From: JBEEJZ01 sp046046915
GTDB taxonomy: Bacteria > Pseudomonadota > Gammaproteobacteria > Burkholderiales > Burkholderiaceae_C
Assembly (NCBI GenBank): GCA_046046915.1
Contig: JBJOIT010000002.1
Coordinates: 1-64,000 of the forward strand
Direction: 5' to 3'
DNA length: 64,000 nucleotides
Shown: one piece after another, positions 55,960-64,000 of the stretch
Numbering within the stretch: position 1 is the stretch's first letter
How the letters are laid out: every line of letters begins with the position of its first letter
Made by a program: the position numbers and the translations under genes
Notes under the pieces: generated by a model
Told to the model about the DNA's origin: nothing
The model's database searches: none
The model's input: only the letters and a program-made list of their open reading frames with translations

Positions 55960-56888
55960 AAGGCTAAGGCCTCCAGGCATTGCTTGCGATGGGCCTCCCC
56001 AGACGAAGGGCCGATGGTCAGGCCCCCCAGCCGCAGGCCGTAGGTCAGCCCCAGTCGGTCTGCCGCCAGAACCCAGGCGCACAGGCGCGACAACTGTGCC
56101 TCTGCTTGGCGTAGGCCGGTGGCCCCGAGGTCCAGCCACAACTCCCGGGCGTGTAGGCTGCTGGCCTCGCGGCTGACCAGTGCGCCGGTCTGGGCCGTTT
56201 TTTTCCAGGCCACCTGTTTGAGCGGATCGCCGGGGCGGTAAGGTCGCAAGCCATCTGGCTCACCTGCAAGCGCGGGCCGCGCTGGGGAAGCCAGTCCGGG
56301 GCTGCTGAGGTTGGCGGGCAGGGGCGGTGGGTGAGCTTCTGGGGCTGGGTACACCAGCACGTTTGCCGCCGGGCGCCAGACCGTCCAGACCCGGAAAGTG
56401 CCCATCGGAAATCGTGTTTCGGCCGTCAGGGTGGGCACGCGGTGTCGGCCGCGCGCCGCCGGCACAAAGCTGAGCTGCAGCAAGGCGCTGCCTGTGCCGG
56501 GCACGTCGGCCCAGGCCCACTGCGCGCTGCCTTGCACCGACAGCCCCAGGCTGTAGCGCGGCTGCTTGCGTTCGTTGCCCAGTTGCACCTCCAGCAAGGC
56601 ATGGCTGCCCGCAAAGGTGGGTTGTGGCGGCGCCAGGCTCAAGCTCAGGCCGCGTAACGTGCCGTGGCACACATGCATGCCGACCACAGTGCTACCGGCC
56701 AGCAAAAAGGTGAGCAGATAGCCCAGGTTGAGCTGGTAATTGATGCTGGCCACCAACAACAGCAGCAAGGTGGCTGCCAATACCCATCCCGGAGGAGAGG
56801 GCACGATGTAGACGTTGCGCTGAGTGAGCGTCACGCGGTCGCTCAGGGGCAAACGCGACTCGAACCAGCGTTGCAGGCGCGCCCTCAT
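55944..56888 (-). CDS. DUF58 domain protein
   Basis: A 314-aa protein with two N-terminal membrane segments (PPGWVLAATLLLLLVASINY and LLTFLLAGSTVVG), a beta-rich middle, and the DUF58 signature RPYRPGDPLKQVAWKKTAQ near residue 215. DUF58 is a vWA-like domain that works with MoxR ATPases. Its start overlaps the moxR stop by 4 nt, and it overlaps the TgpA-like gene. Confidence 0.92.
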   Translation of the reverse strand: MRARLQRWFESRLPLSDRVTLTQRNVYIVPSPPGWVLAATLLLLLVASINYQLNLGYLLTFLLAGSTVVGMHVCHGTLRGLSLSLAPPQPTFAGSHALLEVQLGNERKQPRYSLGLSVQGSAQWAWADVPGTGSALLQLSFVPAARGRHRVPTLTAETRFPMGTFRVWTVWRPAANVLVYPAPEAHPPPLPANLSSPGLASPARPALAGEPDGLRPYRPGDPLKQVAWKKTAQTGALVSREASSLHARELWLDLGATGLRQAEAQLSRLCAWVLAADRLGLTYGLRLGGLTIGPSSGEAHRKQCLEALALCGID

Positions 56889-57805
56889 GGCAGCGGCACG
56901 GCCTCCAGCATGGCGCGCACCTGCTCGCTAGCGCCGCGTGCACTCTGGCCCACGGGTACCAGACGGTGGGCGGTGGTTTGGGGCAGCACCGCTTGCAAAT
57001 CGTCAGGCGCCACGAAGTCGCGTCCATCCAGCAGTGCTTGGGCCTTGGCGGCGCGCAGCACGGCAATGGCGGCGCGCGGGCTCAAGCCCTGCACAAACCA
57101 GCGGCCCGATCGCGTGGCGGCCACCAGGTCTTGCAGATAGTCCAGCAAAGGTGGCGCGGCATGCACTGCCAGCACCGCTTGCTGCAGCTCTTGAAGGTCG
57201 GCAGGGCTCAGGACTGCAGGCAGGGTGCCCAGCACCTCACGGCGGTCATGTCCTTGCAGCAAGCCGCGCTCGGCAGCCCGGTCGGGGTAGCCCAGACTGA
57301 TGCGCATCAGAAAGCGGTCCAGCTGTGATTCGGGCAGGGCGTACGTGCCCAGCTGGTCAAAGGGGTTCTGGGTGGCAATCACAAAGAAAGGCGAGGGCAG
57401 GGGGCGGGTTTCTCCCTCCACACTGACCTGGCGCTCTTCCATGGCCTCGAGCAAGGCGCTTTGGGTGCGGGGGCTGGCACGGTTGATTTCGTCGGCCAGC
57501 AGCACCTGGGCAAAAACCGGTCCGGGGTGAAACACAAAAGCCTCTTTGGCGCGCTCGTAGATCGACACCCCCGACAGGTCACTGGGCATCAGGTCTGACG
57601 TGAATTGCACCCGTGAGAAATCCAGGCCAAAGCTGCAGGCCAAGGCATGCGCCAAGGTGGTTTTACCTACGCCAGGCACATCCTCAATCAGCAGATGCCC
57701 GCCGGCTAGCAGGCAGGCCACGCTGTCCCGAATTTGCGGTGCCTTGCCTATCATCACCGTGTTAAGCTGATCGAGCAGGGGTTTGAGCCTGAGTTGTGCA
57801 TTCAT
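56885..57805 (-). CDS. MoxR family AAA+ ATPase
   Basis: A 306-aa AAA+ chaperone-like ATPase: Walker A EDVPGVGKTTLAHALA, the conserved RVQFTSDLMPSDLSG, Walker B LLADEINRASPRTQSALLEAMEERQV-type segment near residue 110, and sensor 1 FFVIATQNPFDQLGTYALPE. MoxR proteins help mature partner complexes, here presumably DUF58 and the TgpA-like protein. First gene of the moxR-DUF58-tgpA-mltB leftward series. Confidence 0.94.
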   Translation of the reverse strand: MNAQLRLKPLLDQLNTVMIGKAPQIRDSVACLLAGGHLLIEDVPGVGKTTLAHALACSFGLDFSRVQFTSDLMPSDLSGVSIYERAKEAFVFHPGPVFAQVLLADEINRASPRTQSALLEAMEERQVSVEGETRPLPSPFFVIATQNPFDQLGTYALPESQLDRFLMRISLGYPDRAAERGLLQGHDRREVLGTLPAVLSPADLQELQQAVLAVHAAPPLLDYLQDLVAATRSGRWFVQGLSPRAAIAVLRAAKAQALLDGRDFVAPDDLQAVLPQTTAHRLVPVGQSARGASEQVRAMLEAVPLP

Positions 57806-57811
57806 GGTTGG

Positions 57812-57817
57812 ACCTTA
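57812..57817 (-). promoter_or_regulatory. -10-like element abutting moxR
   Basis: The minus strand reads TAAGGT exactly 6 nt before the moxR ATG, with no ribosome binding site. Confidence 0.3.
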
Positions 57818-57846
57818 ACCCAAATTTCTTCTTCGCCGAGCGCACT

Positions 57847-58800
57847 GTGAACAAGACCGGATACTTTACCCATCGGGACTGCTGGAAGCACGAGATGGGC
57901 CCGCAGCACCCCGAGTGCCCCCAACGACTCGATGCCATTGAAGACCGCCTGTTGATTAGCGGCGTGGGTGATGCGCTGGAGCGCTTGGTGGCACCTCAGG
58001 CTCCGCTAGTAGACATAGAGCTAGCGCATGGCCGCATGCATATCGCCGCCTTGCGGGGCCTGAACGACCAGCTGCAGGATGACATCAAGGCCGGTGGTCC
58101 CAGCCACATCCAGCTGGACCCCGACACCAGCATCAACGCCCACACCTGGAATGCCGCCTTGCGTGCCGCCGGTGCTGCGCTGGCGGCCACCGATGCCGTG
58201 ATGGCCGGCGAGCTGGAAAACGCCTTTTGTGCTGTGCGCCCGCCGGGCCACCATGCCTGCCGTGACAAGGCCATGGGCTTTTGCTTTTTCAACAATGTGG
58301 CGATTGCCTCCAAGTACGCGCTTGAGCGCCACGGTTTGCAGCGGGTGGCCATCGTTGATTTCGACGTGCACCACGGCAATGGCACCGAAGACATCGTGGC
58401 CGGCGACGATCGCATACTGATGGTCAGCTTTTTCCAGCACCCGTTCTACCCGGAAGGCGGCTCGCAATCGGACGCCGCCAACCTGGTCAACGTGCCGGTG
58501 CCGGCCTACACCCGGGGCATGGAGGTGCGCGAGCTGATTGAAACCCATTGGATACCCCGGCTGGAAGCCCACCGCCCGGAAATGATCTTCATCAGCGCCG
58601 GCTTTGATGCCCACCGCGAAGACGACATGGGCCAGCTGGGCCTGGTGGAGCAGGACTACGCCTGGATCACCGATCGCATCAAAAACGTGGCCTTGCGCCA
58701 CGCACATGGGCGCATCGTGTCCTGTCTGGAGGGCGGGTACGACCTCAGTTCCTTGAGCCGCAGTGTGGAGGCTCATCTACGCGTCCTGGCAGGAGTGTGA
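57847..58800 (+). CDS. Histone deacetylase-like amidohydrolase
   Basis: A 317-aa zinc amidohydrolase of the HDAC/AcuC/polyamine deacetylase family. Motifs are HPECPQRLDAIEDRL, RPPGHHACRDKAMGFCFFNN (tandem active-site His), VDFDVHHGNGTEDI (zinc ligands) and SAGFDAHREDDMGQL. The start is GTG 57847, giving MNKTGYFTHRDCW as in relatives; the frame runs 17 codons upstream into the moxR gap. The natural substrate (acetylpolyamine or other) is unknown. mscS follows with an overlapping ribosome binding site. Confidence 0.92.
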   Translation: MNKTGYFTHRDCWKHEMGPQHPECPQRLDAIEDRLLISGVGDALERLVAPQAPLVDIELAHGRMHIAALRGLNDQLQDDIKAGGPSHIQLDPDTSINAHTWNAALRAAGAALAATDAVMAGELENAFCAVRPPGHHACRDKAMGFCFFNNVAIASKYALERHGLQRVAIVDFDVHHGNGTEDIVAGDDRILMVSFFQHPFYPEGGSQSDAANLVNVPVPAYTRGMEVRELIETHWIPRLEAHRPEMIFISAGFDAHREDDMGQLGLVEQDYAWITDRIKNVALRHAHGRIVSCLEGGYDLSSLSRSVEAHLRVLAGV

Positions 58801-58802
58801 CC

Positions 58803-60107
58803 ATGTCCTTGCAAAAGGTCGCCGCGCCGGCGGCAATCGACGATTGGCAGGCCTGGCTGGCAGCCTTTACGCAAGCCAGCGTGCTGGTGGAGCTGGCGGT
58901 ACTGGCCTCCTGCGCCCTGATGGCCTGGGGCTTTGTCGCGCTGTTGCGCCGAGCGGTCGGCAAGCTCTCCAATGAGTCCATCTTTTTTGGGCGCAAGCTG
59001 GTGGACGGGGTGCTGTTCCCGGCCTGCCTGTTGTGTCTGGCCTACCTGGCACGCTCCCTGGCACAGGGTTTGTTGCCGGTTGCGGTGCTGGGCGTTGCCA
59101 TACCGGTGCTGATTTCCCTGGTTGTGATCCGCATGGGGGTGAAGGTGCTGCAGGCGGCCTTTGCAGACTCGCCCTGGGTTCGCGTCACCGAGCGCACCAT
59201 CTCCTGGCTGGCCTGGGGCGCGATGGTCTTGTGGGTGAGCGGTCTCTTACCCGTGGTGTTGGCAGAGCTTGACGACATCACCTGGAAGATCGGCGGCAGC
59301 AAGCTGTCGGTGCGCACCCTGATCGAGGGCTCGCTGACGGCCGGTGCGGTGCTGATCTTGGCTCTGTGGGTGTCGGCGGCCATCGAGTCGCGCCTCTTGC
59401 ATGCGGCCACGGGCAGTGAGCTGTCGCTGCGCAAAGCGGTGGCCAACGCTACCCGCGCGCTGCTGATGTTTGTGGGCCTGATGTTGGCCTTGTCGGCGGT
59501 GGGTATCGATCTGACAGCCCTGTCGGTGCTCGGCGGTGCCGTGGGGGTGGGTATCGGCTTTGGCCTGCAAAAGCTGGCCGCCAATTACGTGAGTGGTTTC
59601 GTCATCCTGGCCGAGCGCAGCATGCGCATCGGCGACAACGTGCGGGTCGATGGATTTGAAGGGCGCGTCACCGACATCAAGGCCCGCTACACCCTGATTC
59701 GATCTGTAACCGGGCGCGAATCCATCGTGCCCAACGAGTTGCTCATCACCAGCCGGGTGGAAAACCTGTCACTGGCCGATTCACGGGTGTGGCAATCGAC
59801 CGTAGTCTCGGTCGCCTACGACAGCGATGTTGAGCTGGTCATGCGTTTGCTCGAAGCTGCGGCCGTCGAGCAAAGCCGCGTGCTGGCCGATCCGGCGCCG
59901 GCTGTGGCGCTGTCCAATTTCGGGGCCGACGGGCTGGAGTTCACTGTGGGCTACTGGATTGCCGATCCGGAAAACGGCACGGGTAATCTCAAGTCCCTGA
60001 TTAACCTTCAAATTTTGAGTTCGTTGAAGGCACATCACATCGAGATTCCGTACCCGCAACGGGTGGTGCACAGCCGTGTTGTGGCTGCGCCGGCCGTGTC
60101 GCAATAG
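58803..60107 (+). CDS. MscS-type mechanosensitive channel protein
   Basis: A 434-aa inner-membrane protein with about six hydrophobic segments before the MscS core. The pore helix and beta domain read LGGAVGVGIGFGLQKLAANY, SGFVILAERSMRIGDNVRV and IRSVTGRESIVPNELLI. It is larger than E. coli MscS, like the YbdG/YjeP intermediate forms. An AGGAG ribosome binding site at 58791-58795 sits in the end of the HDAC-like gene, 7 nt before the ATG. Confidence 0.92.
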   Translation: MSLQKVAAPAAIDDWQAWLAAFTQASVLVELAVLASCALMAWGFVALLRRAVGKLSNESIFFGRKLVDGVLFPACLLCLAYLARSLAQGLLPVAVLGVAIPVLISLVVIRMGVKVLQAAFADSPWVRVTERTISWLAWGAMVLWVSGLLPVVLAELDDITWKIGGSKLSVRTLIEGSLTAGAVLILALWVSAAIESRLLHAATGSELSLRKAVANATRALLMFVGLMLALSAVGIDLTALSVLGGAVGVGIGFGLQKLAANYVSGFVILAERSMRIGDNVRVDGFEGRVTDIKARYTLIRSVTGRESIVPNELLITSRVENLSLADSRVWQSTVVSVAYDSDVELVMRLLEAAAVEQSRVLADPAPAVALSNFGADGLEFTVGYWIADPENGTGNLKSLINLQILSSLKAHHIEIPYPQRVVHSRVVAAPAVSQ

Positions 60108-60117
60108 AATCCAGGAG

Positions 60118-60133
60118 TTGACGTGCACGTCAA
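60118..60133. promoter_or_regulatory. Perfect 16-bp palindromic operator before etfBA
   Basis: TTGACGTGCACGTCAA reads the same on both strands. Its left half could be the -35 (TTGACG) of a promoter with AACAAT at 60143-60148 as a poor -10. A repressor bound here would block etfBA, 37 nt downstream. Form and place fit a TetR-type acyl-CoA-responsive regulator as known for fatty acid genes in betaproteobacteria; which one is inference. Confidence 0.65.
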
Positions 60134-60169
60134 TTCAAATTCAACAATAACTCTGTCGGGAAAGTTGCC

Positions 60170-60919
60170 ATGAAAGTATTGGTCGCAGTCAAACGCGTCG
60201 TCGACTACAACGTCAAAGTTCGGGTCAAGTCCGACCAAAGCGGGGTGGACATCGCCAACGTCAAGATGAGCATGAACCCCTTTGACGAAATTGCCGTTGA
60301 AGAAGCCGTGCGCCTCAAAGAAAAAGGCCAGGCCACCGAAATCATCGCCGTCTCCTGTGGCGTCACCCAATGCGCCGAGACCCTGCGCACCGCCATGGCC
60401 ATAGGCGCTGACCGTGCCATCCACGTCAACACCGACATCGAACTCCAAAGCCTGGGCGTGGCCAAACTCCTCAAAGCCCTCATCGACAAAGAACAACCCG
60501 GCCTCGTCATCCTGGGCAAACAAGCCATCGACGACGACTGCAACCAAACCGGCCAAATGCTCGCCGCCCTAGCAGGCCGCCCCCAAGCCACCTTCGCCTC
60601 CAAAGTCGAACTCATCGACGGCCAAGCCCACGTCACCCGAGAAATCGACGGCGGCCTGGAAACCCTCGCCCTCACACTGCCAGCCATCATCACCACGGAT
60701 TTGCGCCTGAACGAGCCCCGCTACGTCACCTTGCCCAACATCATGAAGGCCAAGAAAAAGCAACTCGACACCTACAGCCCCGCAGACCTCGGTGTGGACG
60801 TCAGCCCCCGCATCAAAACCCTCAAAGTCAGCGAGCCCCCCCAACGCGGCGCCGGCATCAAAGTCCCCGACGTCGCCACACTCGTCGACAAGCTCAAAAC
60901 CGAAGCCAAAGTCATATGA
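60170..60919 (+). CDS. etfB: Electron transfer flavoprotein beta subunit
   Basis: AMP-binding subunit of ETF, which takes electrons from acyl-CoA dehydrogenases to ETF:ubiquinone oxidoreductase. The 249-aa product starts [18 protein letters not shown] and has the family's [27 protein letters not shown] segment, [19 protein letters not shown] and [16 protein letters not shown] precedes the ATG by about 7 nt. Its codon use is strikingly C- and A-ending (CTC, CAA, AAA, GCC), unlike the G-ending bias of flanking genes. Confidence 0.97.
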   Translation: MKVLVAVKRVVDYNVKVRVKSDQSGVDIANVKMSMNPFDEIAVEEAVRLKEKGQATEIIAVSCGVTQCAETLRTAMAIGADRAIHVNTDIELQSLGVAKLLKALIDKEQPGLVILGKQAIDDDCNQTGQMLAALAGRPQATFASKVELIDGQAHVTREIDGGLETLALTLPAIITTDLRLNEPRYVTLPNIMKAKKKQLDTYSPADLGVDVSPRIKTLKVSEPPQRGAGIKVPDVATLVDKLKTEAKVI

Positions 60920-61000
60920 CCCCCACGCTTGCCGCTGCGCGTGCTGCGCTGCCCCCCGAGGGGGCCCTACGCGGCTTGGGGCGGCCCGGCGCCGCTTCGA
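60920..61000. repeat. GC-rich REP-like palindromic element within etfBA
   Basis: The 107-nt gap between etfB and etfA is filled with a C-run/G-run element: CCCCC-CGA-GGGGG around 60953-60964 and GCGGC (60971-60975) facing GCCGC (60991-60995) with GGGCGGCCCGGC between. I remember near-identical intergenic elements in other Comamonadaceae genomes, which marks it as a dispersed repeat. Only one copy lies in this window, so the call rests on its form and memory. Confidence 0.55.
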
Positions 61001-61026
61001 CACTCAACTGATGAAAGTAAGTACCT

Positions 61027-61965
61027 ATGTCCATCCTCGTCATCGCTGAACACGACCACGCCAGCCTCAAGGCCGCCACCCTCAACACCGTCGCCGCCGC
61101 AGCACAATGCGGCAGCGACATCCACCTCCTCGTTGCCGGCCACAACGCAGCCAGCGCTGCCCAAGCCGCAGCCACGGTCGCAGGCGTCAGTAAAGTTCTC
61201 CACGCCGACGGTGAGGCCCACGCCCACGCCCTGGCAGAAAACCTTGCCACCCAAATCCTTGCTCTGGCCCAAAGCGGCAGCTACAGCCACATCCTCTTCC
61301 CCGCCACCGCCAACGGCAAAAACACCGCCCCGCGCGTGGCGGCTTTGCTTGATGTTGCCCAAATCAGCGACATCACCCGAGTCATCAGCGCTGATACCTT
61401 TGAGCGCCCCATCTACGCCGGCAACGCCGTCGCCACCGTGCAAAGCAGCGACAGCATCAAAGTCATCACCGTGCGCACCACCGGCTTTGACCCCGCAAAC
61501 AGTGCAGGTGGCTCTGCAACGATTGAGGCCATTGCTGCCGTCACCGACAGCGCATCCAGCCGCTTCGTCAAAAGCGAAATCGCCAAGAGCGACCGCCCTG
61601 AACTCACCGCTGCCAAGATCATCGTCTCCGGTGGTCGCGCTTTGGGCAGTGCAGAAAAGTTCAACGACATCATGACCCCGCTGGCCGACAAGCTCGGTGC
61701 AGCCCTGGGTGCCAGCCGAGCTGCTGTGGATGCAGGCTACGCCCCCAACGACTGGCAAGTGGGCCAGACCGGCAAGATCGTGGCGCCTCAGCTCTACATT
61801 GCTGCAGGCATCAGCGGCGCCATCCAGCACCTGGCGGGCATGAAGGACTCCAAGGTGATCGTGGCGATCAACAAGGACCCTGAGGCCCCGATCTTCAGCG
61901 TGGCGGACTACGGGCTGGAGGCTGATTTGTTTGAGGCTGTGCCGGCTTTGGTCGCAACGCTGTAA
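61027..61965 (+). CDS. etfA: Electron transfer flavoprotein alpha subunit
   Basis: FAD-binding subunit of ETF. The 312-aa protein starts [20 protein letters not shown], and the C-terminal FAD domain has [61 protein letters not shown] and [15 protein letters not shown], all family signatures. The first two thirds share the C-rich codon use of etfB; from about 61680 the base composition returns to that of the neighbours. Confidence 0.97.
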   Translation: MSILVIAEHDHASLKAATLNTVAAAAQCGSDIHLLVAGHNAASAAQAAATVAGVSKVLHADGEAHAHALAENLATQILALAQSGSYSHILFPATANGKNTAPRVAALLDVAQISDITRVISADTFERPIYAGNAVATVQSSDSIKVITVRTTGFDPANSAGGSATIEAIAAVTDSASSRFVKSEIAKSDRPELTAAKIIVSGGRALGSAEKFNDIMTPLADKLGAALGASRAAVDAGYAPNDWQVGQTGKIVAPQLYIAAGISGAIQHLAGMKDSKVIVAINKDPEAPIFSVADYGLEADLFEAVPALVATL

Positions 61966-62044
61966 GTTTTCAATACCAAAATCTCAACCCCAGGTTCGGG
62001 CAGCCAGCGTCACAGCGCACTGAACCTCGTAACAGGAGCATTTC

Positions 62045-63826
62045 ATGAGCTATCAAGCCCCGGTTAAAGACATGTTGTTTGCCATGGAGGCCCTGGCTGG
62101 CATCCAGAAAGTGGCCGAACTGCCCGGTTTCGAGGACTACGGCCTGGACACGGCGCAGGCCGTGCTGGAAGAGTCGGCCCGCTTTTGTGAAAGCGTGGTC
62201 GCTCCCCTGAACTGGGAAGGCGACAAGAACCCATCTTCTTTCAAAGATGGCGTGGTCACCACCACCCCTGGCTTCAAAGAGGCCTATGCCCAATTTGCCG
62301 AAGGTGGCTGGCAGGGTGTGATACACCCGACCGAGTTTGGTGGCCAGGGGTTTCCCAAATTGATTGCTGCCGCCTGTGCCGAGATGCTGCATGCCTCCAA
62401 CCTGAGCTTTGCCTTGTGCCCCATGCTCACCGATGGTGCCATTGAAGCCTTGCTGACAGCAGCCAGCCCTGAGCTGCGCCAAAAGTACGCGCCCAAGCTC
62501 ATCTCTGGTCAGTGGACCGGCACCATGAACCTGACCGAGCCCCAGGCCGGTTCGGACCTGGCGGCCGTGCGTACCCGGGCCGAACCGCAGGCTGATGGCA
62601 CTTACAAGGTGTTTGGCACCAAGATATTCATCACCTACGGTGAGCACGACATGGCCGAGAACATCGTGCACCTGGTGCTGGCGCGACTGCCCGATGCACC
62701 CGAGGGTGTGAAGGGCATCAGCCTGTTTGTGGTGCCCAAATTTTTGGTCAATGCCGATGGTTCCCTGGGTGAGCGCAACGACGCCTGGTGCGTGTCGATT
62801 GAGCACAAGCTGGGCATCAAGGCCAGCCCCACTGCCGTCTTGCAATTTGGCGATCACGGCGGCGCCATCGGCGAGATCGTGGGCGAGCCCAACCGCGGCC
62901 TGGAGTACATGTTCATCATGATGAATGCCGCCCGATTTGCGGTGGGCATGCAGGGCATTTCGGTGTCTGACCGGGCCTACCAGCAGGCGGTGAGTTTTGC
63001 CCGTGATCGCATCCAAAGCCGCGATCTGGCCGGCTCGGCCGGGCCGGTCGCCATCATCAACCACCCGGACGTGAAGCGAATGCTGCTCACCATGCGTGCC
63101 TATACCGAGGGTGCACGCGCCCTGGCGTATGTAGCCGCTGCCGCCAGCGACGCAGCCCACTCTGCGCCCGATGAAGCCACCCGGCGCGAGAACCAGGGCA
63201 TCTACGACTATCTGGTACCCGTGGTCAAAGGATTTGCCACGGAAAAGTCGGTGGACATTGCCAGCCTGGGTGTGCAGGTCCACGGTGGCATGGGCTTTAT
63301 TGAGGAAACGGGTGCCGCCCAGCATTACCGTGACGCGCGCATCTTGAGCATTTATGAAGGCACGACCGCTATTCAGGCCAATGACCTGGTGGGCCGCAAA
63401 ACCGTGCGTGACGGTGGCGCCGTCATCAAGCGCCTTTGTGCCCGTATTCAGGAAACCGAGCAAGACTTGGCCGCTCATCAAGAAGCCGAGTGCGCCGTGA
63501 TGCGTGAGGCTTTGGCCCAGGGACGCCAGGCGCTGGAGCGTGTGGTCGACTTCATGGTGGGCCAAGCCCGTAATGATGCCAAAGCGGTGTACGCCGGCGC
63601 AGTCAATTACCTGATGTTGGCTGGTGTGGTGCTGTGTGGCTGGCAAATGGCGCGTGCGCAAATGGTGGCGCTGGACCGTCGCGACACGGATGCGGCCTTC
63701 TTTGATGCCAAGCGCGCCACAGCCCGTTTTTACGCCGAGGCCATCCTGCCGCAGGCGGGCGCTTTGGCAGCCGCAGTGCTGGGTGCGGGGACCACGGTGG
63801 CGGGCCTGTCGCCAGATTTGCTCTGA
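62045..63826 (+). CDS. Acyl-CoA dehydrogenase, DmdC-like long form
   Basis: A 593-aa flavoprotein of the acyl-CoA dehydrogenase fold with an extra C-terminal domain of about 120 residues, like DmdC/FadE-type long forms that act on 3-methylmercaptopropionyl-CoA or similar substrates. Features are GGWQGVIHPTEFGGQGFPKL, MNLTEPQAGSDLAAVRTRAE, KIFITYGEHDMAENIVHLVL and the catalytic-base region QVHGGMGFIEETGAAQHYRD followed by YEGTTAIQANDLVGRK. An AGGAG ribosome binding site lies 8 nt upstream. Sits after etfA, its electron acceptor. Confidence 0.93.
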   Translation: MSYQAPVKDMLFAMEALAGIQKVAELPGFEDYGLDTAQAVLEESARFCESVVAPLNWEGDKNPSSFKDGVVTTTPGFKEAYAQFAEGGWQGVIHPTEFGGQGFPKLIAAACAEMLHASNLSFALCPMLTDGAIEALLTAASPELRQKYAPKLISGQWTGTMNLTEPQAGSDLAAVRTRAEPQADGTYKVFGTKIFITYGEHDMAENIVHLVLARLPDAPEGVKGISLFVVPKFLVNADGSLGERNDAWCVSIEHKLGIKASPTAVLQFGDHGGAIGEIVGEPNRGLEYMFIMMNAARFAVGMQGISVSDRAYQQAVSFARDRIQSRDLAGSAGPVAIINHPDVKRMLLTMRAYTEGARALAYVAAAASDAAHSAPDEATRRENQGIYDYLVPVVKGFATEKSVDIASLGVQVHGGMGFIEETGAAQHYRDARILSIYEGTTAIQANDLVGRKTVRDGGAVIKRLCARIQETEQDLAAHQEAECAVMREALAQGRQALERVVDFMVGQARNDAKAVYAGAVNYLMLAGVVLCGWQMARAQMVALDRRDTDAAFFDAKRATARFYAEAILPQAGALAAAVLGAGTTVAGLSPDLL

Positions 63827-63854
63827 ATCTCTGAGCTTAGGAGTGGGCACCGCC

Positions 63855-64000
63855 ATGACTGACGCCACTGCCGTATTAGACCCAGGCAACTGGGTCGAGT
63901 TGGATCATCCTGCCCCCGGGGTTTGGCGACTCACGCTGAACCGGGCCGGCAACTTCAACGCCCTGTCCAGCGAGATGATGACTGCCCTGCATGCGGCGCT
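63855..64000 (+). CDS. Enoyl-CoA hydratase/isomerase family, N-terminal part
   Basis: The window ends 48 codons into this gene. The start MTDATAVLDPGNWVELD, then GVWRLTLNRAGNFNALSSEM with the crotonase NRxxxxNALS segment, identifies the family. AGGAG at 63839-63843 is the likely ribosome binding site. It follows the acyl-CoA dehydrogenase by 28 nt and would act on its product in beta-oxidation. Confidence 0.85.
   Translation, partial: MTDATAVLDPGNWVELDHPAPGVWRLTLNRAGNFNALSSEMMTALHAA

Noticed and set aside
61992..62028. AGGTTC/GAACCT inverted repeat upstream of the acyl-CoA dehydrogenase
   Set aside because: Short arms far apart with no promoter or terminator features; probably chance.
61970..63889. 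639-codon open frame on - strand
   Set aside because: Antisense to the acyl-CoA dehydrogenase; third-position GC bias explains the open frame.

Overview
The window is ordinary, gene-dense chromosome of a betaproteobacterium. Gene content and order (pyrG-kdsA-eno, DUF3579 beside argD-argF, bamC-dapA, hda-HAD-pcnB-folK, etfBA beside a DmdC-like acyl-CoA dehydrogenase), the moderately high GC and the protein sequences point to Burkholderiales, most likely Comamonadaceae. This placement is my reading of familiar proteins, not a database result. I see no rRNA, tRNA, CRISPR array, IS element or prophage. Once starts are trimmed, no gap exceeds 300 bases; the largest are 6749-6959, 22791-23005 and 52235-52455.

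Layout. 1-3221 (-): pyrG, kdsA and the start of eno. 3328-6748: coaBC-dut (+), an SlyD-like prolyl isomerase (-) and a YcfD-type ribosomal oxygenase (+). 6960-11315: an Ala/Pro-rich lipoprotein (+), then a leftward block of MFS transporter, 45-aa membrane protein, methyltransferase, dapA and bamC. 11430-15770 (+): parE-parC. 15788-22790: an HD-like protein without its HD dyad, an FAD monooxygenase, and a tight leftward run argD-argF-ykgJ-kynB-kynU joining arginine synthesis to tryptophan catabolism. 23006-33029: DUF3579, rpsT, murJ, a SirB1-type protein, purM, an AI-2E-type permease, hda, a HAD phosphatase, pcnB, folK and a beta-hydroxyacid dehydrogenase. 33026-33663: a VapBC toxin-antitoxin pair.

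33761-46588 is the most unusual region. A leftward set (DUF2126 transglutaminase, fused circularly permuted ATP-grasp/alpha-E protein, second transglutaminase, RidA) is separated by comEC from a rightward set with the same ATP-grasp and alpha-E domains as two genes. Such gene sets have been predicted to make and attach small peptides; the product is unknown. 46614-51156 holds an HDOD protein with a probable frameshift, a glutathione peroxidase, and a leftward group of His-rich or metal-type proteins (116-aa protein, HupE/UreJ, DUF6488-like, EamA transporter with a His-rich tail). 51201-57805: SRPBCC protein, a secreted 119-aa protein, a Trp-rich small protein, MltB, and a MoxR-DUF58-transglutaminase set. 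57847-64000 (+): HDAC-like hydrolase, MscS channel, etfB-etfA behind a perfect 16-bp palindrome, acyl-CoA dehydrogenase and the start of an enoyl-CoA hydratase, a fatty or organic acid oxidation module.

A pattern across the window: many first-of-transcript genes have a -10-like TANNNT hexamer 6-8 nt before the start codon and no ribosome binding site, which suggests leaderless mRNAs.
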